From: Sphingomonadaceae bacterium
GTDB taxonomy: Bacteria > Pseudomonadota > Alphaproteobacteria > Sphingomonadales > Sphingomonadaceae
NCBI GenBank assembly: GCA_947442095.1
Contig: CANEVG010000003.1
Coordinates: forward strand, 1-34,095
Direction of reading: 5' to 3'
Length of the DNA: 34,095 bases
Below are positions 27,202 to 34,095 of the stretch, piece by piece. The notes under the pieces were generated by a model, which was not told where the DNA came from, made no database searches, and worked only from the letters and a program-made list of their open reading frames with translations. Positions within the stretch are counted from its first letter, which is position 1, and each line of letters opens with the position of its first letter. The position numbers were made by a program, and so were the translations under genes.

Positions 27202-27842
27202 GGCATCTGCAGCTTGCCCGGTTCCATCGTGAGGCGTGCATGGCCATCAAGCATGACAGTCCGCGCATCGAGTTCTGCGACTATCCGGTCAGCCGAAAAA
27301 GTACCAGCAGGAATGCGCCCCTCGGCGCGGCCCTGGCTGACCAGACGCCGCTTGCCAATGTCGATATCCGCACCCGCCGTCACCATGCGGTAGCCATCGC
27401 TCGTCTCGAAATTGACCGGCGTAGGAACATCGACCATCTGCCGCGCGAAATCATAAATCCCGGAACCCGTGGTCAGGCTCGCCGGACCACTGCTCAGAAG
27501 AACGCGCGCGGTGATGTCGCGCATTTCGACCTCGTCCTTTGCTGCCGAATGCTGCACGGCGCTGCCCGCTGTCACCGAAAAATTGCGTCCTGCATCGTCC
27601 TGACCTCGGTACATTGCACTCACCACGCGCAACCGATCGGTCACCATGGCCACTTTGTTGCGATCCAGCAGAAAGCTGATTTCTCCGCGCGGTGAGAACG
27701 GCGCGATCACCAGCACGGCCAGCAGCGCACCGATCAACGCGGGTAAGAGCACGGCCAGCACGCGCACCATTCTGTCGTGAAATCCACCAGGCGCGGCAAA
27801 ACCCTGCCGACGACCGCGAACCCTGTCCGCCATCTGGGTCAT
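27198..27842 (-). CDS. lptC: LPS export protein LptC
   Basis: Single N-terminal TM then jelly-roll-type repeats (DEVEMRDITARVLLSSGPASLTTGSGIYDFARQMVDVPTPVNFETSDGYRM) directly upstream of lptA. Confidence 0.85.
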   Translation of the reverse strand: MTQMADRVRGRRQGFAAPGGFHDRMVRVLAVLLPALIGALLAVLVIAPFSPRGEISFLLDRNKVAMVTDRLRVVSAMYRGQDDAGRNFSVTAGSAVQHSAAKDEVEMRDITARVLLSSGPASLTTGSGIYDFARQMVDVPTPVNFETSDGYRMVTAGADIDIGKRRLVSQGRAEGRIPAGTFSADRIVAELDARTVMLDGHARLTMEPGKLQMP

Positions 27843-27884
27843 GCAAAGGCACCAGCGGTCAAGGCGGCAATCACCGGGGTACGC

Positions 27885-28502
27885 TCACTCGTGGCTGAAA
27901 ATGTCGCGATCGGCCCAGCCGGCAATATCCAGCAGGGCCCGAGTCGGCAGGAACTCGAAACAGGCCTTGGCCATCGCAGTGCGGCCCTCGCGCGCGAGCC
28001 TCCCCTCCAGTATCGTATGCATGGCATGGAGGAAGCGCACATCCGAGGCGGCATAATCCTGCTGTGCATCACTCAGCACAGGCGCGCCCCAGTCGCTAGA
28101 TTGCTGCTGCTTGGAAATCTCCTTGCCCAGCAGTTCGCGCACCAGCTCCTTGAGGCCGTGGCGATCGGTGTACGTGCGCACCAGCTTTGAGGCGATCTTT
28201 GTGCAGAACACGGGTGCGGCCATCACGCCCAGATAGTGGTGGATCGCCGCCAGATCGAACCGCGCAAAATGGTAGAGCTTCAGCCGAGCGGGGTCTGCCA
28301 GCACGGCGCGAAGGTTTGGCGCGGCATAATCGGTTCCGGCTGCAAAGCGCACGAGATGCTCATCACCCATGCCATCGGAGATCTGCAACAGGCACAGCCG
28401 GTCACGCGTGGTGATCAGTCCCATTGTCTCGGTGTCTACAGCCACGATCCCGGGCGCGAGCGCATCAGCGGGCAGGTCTTCTTCATGCAGGTAAACGGCC
28501 AT
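27885..28502 (-). CDS. rnd: Ribonuclease D-like 3'-5' exonuclease
   Basis: GIVAVDTETMGLITTRDRLCLLQISDG; HFARFDLAAIHHYLG; CTKIASKLVRTYTDRHGLKELVRELLG; DVRFLHAM: DEDD exonuclease motifs. Confidence 0.88.
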   Translation of the reverse strand: MAVYLHEEDLPADALAPGIVAVDTETMGLITTRDRLCLLQISDGMGDEHLVRFAAGTDYAAPNLRAVLADPARLKLYHFARFDLAAIHHYLGVMAAPVFCTKIASKLVRTYTDRHGLKELVRELLGKEISKQQQSSDWGAPVLSDAQQDYAASDVRFLHAMHTILEGRLAREGRTAMAKACFEFLPTRALLDIAGWADRDIFSHE

Positions 28503-28564
28503 GATGATCGCTTAGGCCTTCGGGCCCGCGGCGGCAAGCGCCGGAGTTGCCCGCTCTCGTCGTT

Positions 28565-29881
28565 CTATTTGCGACCCACACTGCTGTAGTACCAGCCTGA
28601 AGCCCGCACCTCCGCCGGATTGTAGACATTGCGCAGATCGACGAGCACCCGGCTTTTCATCAGTCGGCCGACTTGCTCCAGATCGATCCCGCGAAACGCA
28701 TCCCATTCGGTCACCAGCACGACCGCATCCGCGCCTGTCACGGCATCATACGCGTTTGCCGCCATGGCCACCTGAGGCATCAAGCTTTTGGCCGCCTCCA
28801 TCCCTTCCGGATCATAGGCGACGATGTCGGCGCCCGCATCAATCAGCGCCTGCACGATCGCAATCGAGGGCGCATCGCGCATATCGTCGGTATTGGGCTT
28901 GAACGTCAGGCCCAGCAGCGCGATCTTGCGCCCGCGCGGCTCACCCACCCCGGCCTCGGCCAAGGCCTCGATCACCTTGCGGCCCATGGCGCGCTTCCGG
29001 CTCTCGTTGACCAGCACCACCGCCTCGACGATGCGCACCGGACTGGCAAAATCCTCCGCCGTCTTCAACAGCGCCAATGTGTCCTTAGGGAAGCAACTTC
29101 CGCCATAGCCCGGCCCCGCGTGGAGGAACTTTGAACCGATTCGGTTATCAAGTCCGATCCCGCGCGCCACATCCTGTACATCGGCGCCAACCTTCTCGCA
29201 CAGGTCCGCCATTTCGTTGATGAACGTGATCTTGGTCGCAAGGAACGCATTCGCCGCATATTTGATCAGCTCCGAGCTGCGCCGCCCGGTGAACAGCAGC
29301 GGCGCCTTGTTCAGGAACAGCGGGCGATAGACCTCGCGCATAACGCCGCGTTCCCATTCGTCTTCCGCGCCAACCACAATCCGGTCTGGCCGCTTGAAAT
29401 CGCTGATGGCTGCGCCTTCGCGCAGGAACTCGGGATTGGAGACGACCGCGAATTGCACGCCAGTGCCGCTATCCCGGATGATCCGCTCCACTTCGTCCCC
29501 CGTGCCCACCGGCACGGTAGATTTGGTCACGATCACGGCGGGTGCGGTCAGATTGTCGGCGATTTCCTGCGCCACCGCGTAAACATAGCTAAGGTCCGCA
29601 TGGCCATCACCTCGGCGCGAAGGTGTGCCCACCGCTATGAAAATTGCCTGCGCGCCCTTGATCGAAGCTGCCAGATCCGTTGAAAACGAAAGTCGCCCGC
29701 CTCGCACGTTGGCCGAAACCAGTTCGGCCAACCCGGGCTCATAGATTGGCATGATCCCGGCGTGCAGCCGGTCGATCTTGCTCGCGTCCTTATCGACGCA
29801 TACCACATCATGGCCGAAATCGGCGAAGCAGGCACCGGAAACGAGCCCGACATATCCAGAGCCGACCATTGCAATCTTCAT
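28565..29881 (-). CDS. ugd: UDP-glucose 6-dehydrogenase
   Basis: MKIAMVGSGYVGLVSGACFADFGHDVVCVDKD; KSTVPVGTGDEV; GYGGSCFPKDTLAL (catalytic Cys); LTFKPNTDDMRDAPS. Confidence 0.95.
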   Translation of the reverse strand: MKIAMVGSGYVGLVSGACFADFGHDVVCVDKDASKIDRLHAGIMPIYEPGLAELVSANVRGGRLSFSTDLAASIKGAQAIFIAVGTPSRRGDGHADLSYVYAVAQEIADNLTAPAVIVTKSTVPVGTGDEVERIIRDSGTGVQFAVVSNPEFLREGAAISDFKRPDRIVVGAEDEWERGVMREVYRPLFLNKAPLLFTGRRSSELIKYAANAFLATKITFINEMADLCEKVGADVQDVARGIGLDNRIGSKFLHAGPGYGGSCFPKDTLALLKTAEDFASPVRIVEAVVLVNESRKRAMGRKVIEALAEAGVGEPRGRKIALLGLTFKPNTDDMRDAPSIAIVQALIDAGADIVAYDPEGMEAAKSLMPQVAMAANAYDAVTGADAVVLVTEWDAFRGIDLEQVGRLMKSRVLVDLRNVYNPAEVRASGWYYSSVGRK

Positions 29882-29993
29882 ACCGGAATTCCGCTTTCGT
29901 GATGAATACAACCGGTGGCCAAATAGCAAGCGCTGGAGCAGCGATGCAAATAGTATTCCCGCAGTGCAGCAAAGTCGCTAGTCCCGGATTGGC

Positions 29994-30677
29994 ATGATCA
30001 GCATTCCGGAAACCTGGCGCAATGCACTCGCCCCCCCCCTGGCAAGCCCCCTCCTGCACAAGCTAGGAGAGTTCCTGAAGGCAGAGGAATTGACTGGCAG
30101 GATCATTTATCCGCCTGCGGGCACCCGCCTTGCCGCGCTTGCCCTGACACCGCTGCCTGCGGTGAAGGTCATGATCCTTGGCCAGGATCCCTACCACGGC
30201 CCCGATCAGGCGCACGGGCTGGCCTTCTCGGTTCCGCGCGGACAGCGCGTGCCGCCTAGCCTTGTCAACATATTCAAGGAGCAGGAAACCGATCTCGGTT
30301 TACCCCGCCCCGCGCATGGCCATCTCGAAAGCTGGGCGCGGCAAGGTGTGCTCCTGCTCAACACCGTCCTGACGGTGGAAGCAGGACAAGCCGCCTCGCA
30401 TCAGGGGCGCGGCTGGGAGCTTTTCACCGACGCCGCGATCAGCGCCGTGGCCGAACGGTCTGCGCCGTGCGTCTACCTGCTCTGGGGCAGCTGCGCCCGC
30501 GCCAAGGCCCCACTCATCCGCGAGGCCAGCAGCGGCCCTACTCTCGTCCTTGAAGCCCCGCATCCCAGCCCGCTCTCGGCCCACCGAGGCTTTCTTGGCT
30601 GCCGGCACTTCAGCCGCACCAACGCCTTTCTGGCGGAGCAGGGCTGTGAGGCGATTGACTGGCGGCTACCGGCCTAA
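29994..30677 (+). CDS. ung: Uracil-DNA glycosylase (family 1)
   Basis: VMILGQDPYHGPDQAHGLAFSV; LLNTVLTVE; EAPHPSPLSAHRGFLGCRHFS. Confidence 0.95.
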   Translation: MISIPETWRNALAPPLASPLLHKLGEFLKAEELTGRIIYPPAGTRLAALALTPLPAVKVMILGQDPYHGPDQAHGLAFSVPRGQRVPPSLVNIFKEQETDLGLPRPAHGHLESWARQGVLLLNTVLTVEAGQAASHQGRGWELFTDAAISAVAERSAPCVYLLWGSCARAKAPLIREASSGPTLVLEAPHPSPLSAHRGFLGCRHFSRTNAFLAEQGCEAIDWRLPA

Positions 30678-31657
30678 AGCCAGCCGATTCGGCGGAAGCG
30701 CAACAGCAAGCCGCCACAGATCATGATGATCGCCAGCCACACCATCGGATAGCCCCAGCGCCAATGCAGTTCGGGCAGATAATCGAAGTTCATGCCGTAA
30801 ATGCCAGCAATCGCTGTAGGCACTGCCAGAATCGCAGCCCAGGCGGCCAGCTGGCGCGTGATTACGCCTTGGCGGTGCTGCTCCAGCAGGCCCGCTGTTT
30901 CCACTGTCGCGGCCAGCGTTTCCTTCAGGCTGTCCATCCGGGCCATGGCACGGCGCACGTGATCGAGCACGTCGCGGAACCAGATGCGCGCCGACGGATC
31001 GACAGTCGGCAGTTCGGCCACGACCAGCCGCTCGACCATTTCCTCCATCGGCCCGATGATCCGCTCGAACCGGCGCAGCTGGCGGCGCAGGCGGAAGATG
31101 CGGCGGATCGTCACCGGATCGGGAAACTGGTCGATGGCAGCTTCCTCGATCGCAATCGCTACTTCCTCGAACTGATCGGCAATCGGCAGATAGCCATCAA
31201 CGATGAAATCGAGCACCGCGTGGAGCACATAATCAGGCCCTTCGGCGAGATGCTCCGCATCAGCCTCCAGCGCGCGGCGCAGATCGGCATGGGCCCGCGC
31301 CGAACCCATCCGCACCGAAACGATGAAGCGCTCGCCAAGGAAGAAGGCCGTCTGGCCATAGGTGATTTCGTCTTCGCCCGGCCCCGGCATGGCGGTCCGC
31401 GCCACCACGAACAGCTGGCGCCCATAGATATCGATCTTGGGCAGCTGGCGCGGATTGAGCGCATCTTCGATCGCCAGCGGATGCAGGCTGAACTGCCGGC
31501 CGACGCGCTCCATTTCCTCGGGCGCCGGGTCACACAGGCCGATCCAGTCAAAACAGCCCGGCGGCAGCGCATCCGCCGCCACCGGCTCTCCCGTCACGGC
31601 CACGTCAGGCGAATGGACTTTCCCTTGCGTGTAGCGGCGTGCGGCGATGATCGTCAT
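30674..31657 (-). CDS. corA: CorA-type magnesium/cobalt transporter
   Basis: PLAIEDALNPRQLPKIDIYG ... LAAWAAILAVPTAIAGIYGMNFDYLPELHWRWGYPMVW: GMN motif and two C-terminal TMs. Confidence 0.92.
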   Translation of the reverse strand: MTIIAARRYTQGKVHSPDVAVTGEPVAADALPPGCFDWIGLCDPAPEEMERVGRQFSLHPLAIEDALNPRQLPKIDIYGRQLFVVARTAMPGPGEDEITYGQTAFFLGERFIVSVRMGSARAHADLRRALEADAEHLAEGPDYVLHAVLDFIVDGYLPIADQFEEVAIAIEEAAIDQFPDPVTIRRIFRLRRQLRRFERIIGPMEEMVERLVVAELPTVDPSARIWFRDVLDHVRRAMARMDSLKETLAATVETAGLLEQHRQGVITRQLAAWAAILAVPTAIAGIYGMNFDYLPELHWRWGYPMVWLAIIMICGGLLLRFRRIGWL

Positions 31658-31782
31658 GACTGGGCTTTTGAAGCGTCGCGGGCCGAAGTGCAATTCCCCC
31701 CCCGGCTGAACCGTCCGTTGAAACAGGCTGGCGTTCACGCCCCCTGCTGCTATCACGCTTGTCAATAACACCGGAGGATTTG

Positions 31783-33306
31783 ATGGGTTTCGAAGCCAAG
31801 CTGGACGCGCGCACAAAACCGGACATCGATGTCGCGATCATAGGCGCTGGCCTTTCAGGCATCGGCATGGCGGCGCACATGCAGATGCTCTGCCCCGATC
31901 GCAGTTTTGCGCTGTTTGAAGGCCGCAAGAACCTTGGCGGCACGTGGGACCTGTTTCGCTACCCCGGCGTGCGGTCCGACAGCGACATGCACACGCTCGG
32001 CTTCGTGTTCGAACCCTGGAAGCATGAGAAATCCATCGCCGACGGCCCCTCGATCCTCGAATACCTTAATCGCATCGTCGACGAACGCGATATTCGCCGC
32101 CATATCCGCTTCCAAACCAAGGTTGTCTCCGCCAATTGGGAGAGCGTGGACGCGCAGTGGGTTATCACCACGGAAAGCCCCGACGGCCAGCGTTCGCGCA
32201 GCACCGCGCGCTTCCTCTATCTCGGCGCAGGCTACTACGATTACGACAAACCGTATGACGCGCAGATCCCGGGCATCGCGGACTTTGCCGGAACGGTTCT
32301 GCATCCGCAGTTCTGGCCGCAGAACCCGGACTATGCCGCCAAGCAGGTGGTCGTGATCGGTTCGGGCGCTACGGCTGTCACCATGGTCCCGGTGATGGCC
32401 GAAACCGCCGCCCACGTTACCATGCTCCAGCGCACGCCCACCTGGTATGCCGTGCGCCCTGCGCGCGATGCCATTGCCAACGCGCTGCGCAAGTTCCTGC
32501 CCGAGAAGCTCGCCTACCGCATCACGCGCTTCAAGAACGTGAAAATGCAGGATCTGGTCTACAAGCGCGCGCGCAAAATGCCCGAAAAGGCCCGCGCCTT
32601 CCTCACCGAGAAGCTTAAAGCCGAGCTTGGCCCCAAGTATGACGAGGCCGCCTTCACCCCGCCATACAACCCTTGGGAGCAGCGTCTTTGCCTTGTCCCC
32701 GATGGCGATCTGTTCATGGCGATCAAGGCAGGCAAGGCCGATGTCGTCACCGATCACATCGAGCGGATCGACGCCCAGGGGATCCAGCTCAAGTCCGGCA
32801 AGCGCATCGATTGCGATGTCATCGTCACCGCCACGGGCCTTACCCTCACAGTTGGCGGCAAGATCGCGATCAGCGTGGATGGCAAGCCCGCACTGTTCAA
32901 CGAACGCTATTACTACAAGGGCTGCATGTATTCGAATCTGCCCAACCTCGCGCAGGTCTTCGGCTACCTCAACGCCTCTTGGACCCTGCGCGCCGATATC
33001 GATTCCGATTTCGTCTGCCGCCTGCTCAATCACATGAAAGCCATCGGTGCCGACGCCGCCACCCCCTACCTCGCCCCGGACCACAACCTGGGCGAAGACA
33101 CCCCGCTCGATCTCTCATCCGGCTACATCCAGCGCGGCCTCGCCATCCAGCCCAAGAACGCGCCCGAAATGCCGTGGCGGCTTAATCAGGACTATGTCTT
33201 CGACCGCGTCTACCTGAAGCAGAACCCCCTCGACGACGGCATCCTGCGCTTCACCAAGGCGCGGCCGGTCGCCGCGGTTGCAGCGGAGCAAGAAGCGGCG
33301 GAGTAA
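31783..33306 (+). CDS. Flavin-containing / Baeyer-Villiger-type monooxygenase (EthA-like)
   Basis: FAD motif IIGAGLSGIGMAAHM; BVMO fingerprint FAGTVLHPQFWP; NADPH motif VIGSGATAVTM; ATG preceded by GGAGG. Confidence 0.9.
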   Translation: MGFEAKLDARTKPDIDVAIIGAGLSGIGMAAHMQMLCPDRSFALFEGRKNLGGTWDLFRYPGVRSDSDMHTLGFVFEPWKHEKSIADGPSILEYLNRIVDERDIRRHIRFQTKVVSANWESVDAQWVITTESPDGQRSRSTARFLYLGAGYYDYDKPYDAQIPGIADFAGTVLHPQFWPQNPDYAAKQVVVIGSGATAVTMVPVMAETAAHVTMLQRTPTWYAVRPARDAIANALRKFLPEKLAYRITRFKNVKMQDLVYKRARKMPEKARAFLTEKLKAELGPKYDEAAFTPPYNPWEQRLCLVPDGDLFMAIKAGKADVVTDHIERIDAQGIQLKSGKRIDCDVIVTATGLTLTVGGKIAISVDGKPALFNERYYYKGCMYSNLPNLAQVFGYLNASWTLRADIDSDFVCRLLNHMKAIGADAATPYLAPDHNLGEDTPLDLSSGYIQRGLAIQPKNAPEMPWRLNQDYVFDRVYLKQNPLDDGILRFTKARPVAAVAAEQEAAE

Positions 33307-33396
33307 TGACACAGACCCCCTCCTCTTCAGAGGAGACGTTGGGGGCGGTGGCTTTCCACCAAATGAATTGGAGCCTCAGGCATGGAAGCGCGCGGT

Positions 33397-34095
33397 TCAT
33401 GCCGCTCGCGCATCAGGCGCCGGCTCTTCCGGCGCAAGTGCTGCCCTGCCCCGGATAACATCGGCAACCTTTTCGGCGATCATGATCGTCGGCGCATTGG
33501 TATTGCCTCCGATCAGCGCCGGGATGACCGAGGCATCGACCACCCGCAAGCCCTCCAGCCCGATCACTTTGCAGTCCTTGTCGACCACTGCCATCGGATC
33601 ACCTGCAAGGCCCATCTTCGCGGTGCCCACAGGATGGTAGATCGTCTCGCCCTTCGCGCGCACCCATGCATCGATCTCGGCATCGCCCTGCACGTGCGCG
33701 CCGGGCCAGATCTCCTCGCCGCGATAGGGCGCCAGCGCCTCCTGCATCGCCACCTCGCGCGCGATGCGGATACCCTCTCGCACCACACGGCGATCTTCCT
33801 CGGCAGCCATGAAGTTCGCCATGATTGACGGATCGGCATAGGGGTCGGCGCTCGTCAACCCCACCCGGCCGCGGCTTTCCGGTCGCAACTGGCAAATATG
33901 GATGGTAAAGCCATCGCGGTTCACCCGAATCTTGGCATGTTCCTGCATGATTGCGATCACGAAATGGATCTGCAGATCGGGCCTGTCCAGATCCGGGCGC
34001 GATTTCAAGAAGGCCCCTGCCTCCAGGCCGTTTTGCCGCCCAGTGCCCTTGCCGGTCAGCAGATACTTGAGTCCCGCTGTCAGCTGCCCCAGCCC
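33397..34095 (-). CDS. GMC-family oxidoreductase, choline dehydrogenase-like (C-terminal part; cut by window edge)
   Basis: GMC C-terminal domain IYHPVGTAKMG ... LRVVDASVIPALIGGNTNAPTIMIAEKVADVI; frame open to 34095 (GLGQLTAGLKYLLTGKGTGRQNGLEAGAFLKSRPD). Confidence 0.9.
   Translation of the reverse strand, partial: GLGQLTAGLKYLLTGKGTGRQNGLEAGAFLKSRPDLDRPDLQIHFVIAIMQEHAKIRVNRDGFTIHICQLRPESRGRVGLTSADPYADPSIMANFMAAEEDRRVVREGIRIAREVAMQEALAPYRGEEIWPGAHVQGDAEIDAWVRAKGETIYHPVGTAKMGLAGDPMAVVDKDCKVIGLEGLRVVDASVIPALIGGNTNAPTIMIAEKVADVIRGRAALAPEEPAPDARAA

Noticed and set aside
30764-31768. 334-aa plus-strand ORF
   Set aside because: Antisense to corA; no recognisable domain.
31855-33084. 409-aa minus-strand ORF
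   Set aside because: Antisense to the BVMO gene, which carries clear FAD/NADPH and BVMO motifs; high-GC shadow frame.

Overview
GC-rich alphaproteobacterial (sphingomonad-like) chromosomal window. The order is: an IS701-like element at the left edge (1-1443); a minus-strand group with a TPR lipoprotein, a Ser/Gly/Lys-rich PEP-CTERM protein and an unusual methyltransferase-TPR-phytanoyl-dioxygenase fusion; tRNA-Lys; housekeeping genes (folK, aguB, msrA, rsmB, SDHAF4/DUF1674, dksA-like, PilZ); a degraded secreted-protein pseudogene; a tightly overlapping DUF482/GDPD/RidA/HAD/DUF3572 set; a DivK-like receiver; an orphan Pycsar-effector-like membrane protein; a sphingolipid module (ACP + serine palmitoyltransferase + coupled SGNH hydrolase) followed by GST / DsbA-like isomerase / MpaB-like oxygenase; an IS256/IS3 graveyard immediately downstream of lptA; lptC, rnd, ugd, ung, corA, a Baeyer-Villiger-type monooxygenase, and a GMC oxidoreductase cut by the right edge. 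The best leads are the three-domain fusion protein next to the PEP-CTERM gene, an A8 homopolymer that splits the IS701 transposase from a zinc-ribbon-like C-terminus whose stop lies inside the terminal repeat, and the orphan Pycsar-like protein beside the sphingolipid genes. All assignments are by eye from the translations; no database search was run.
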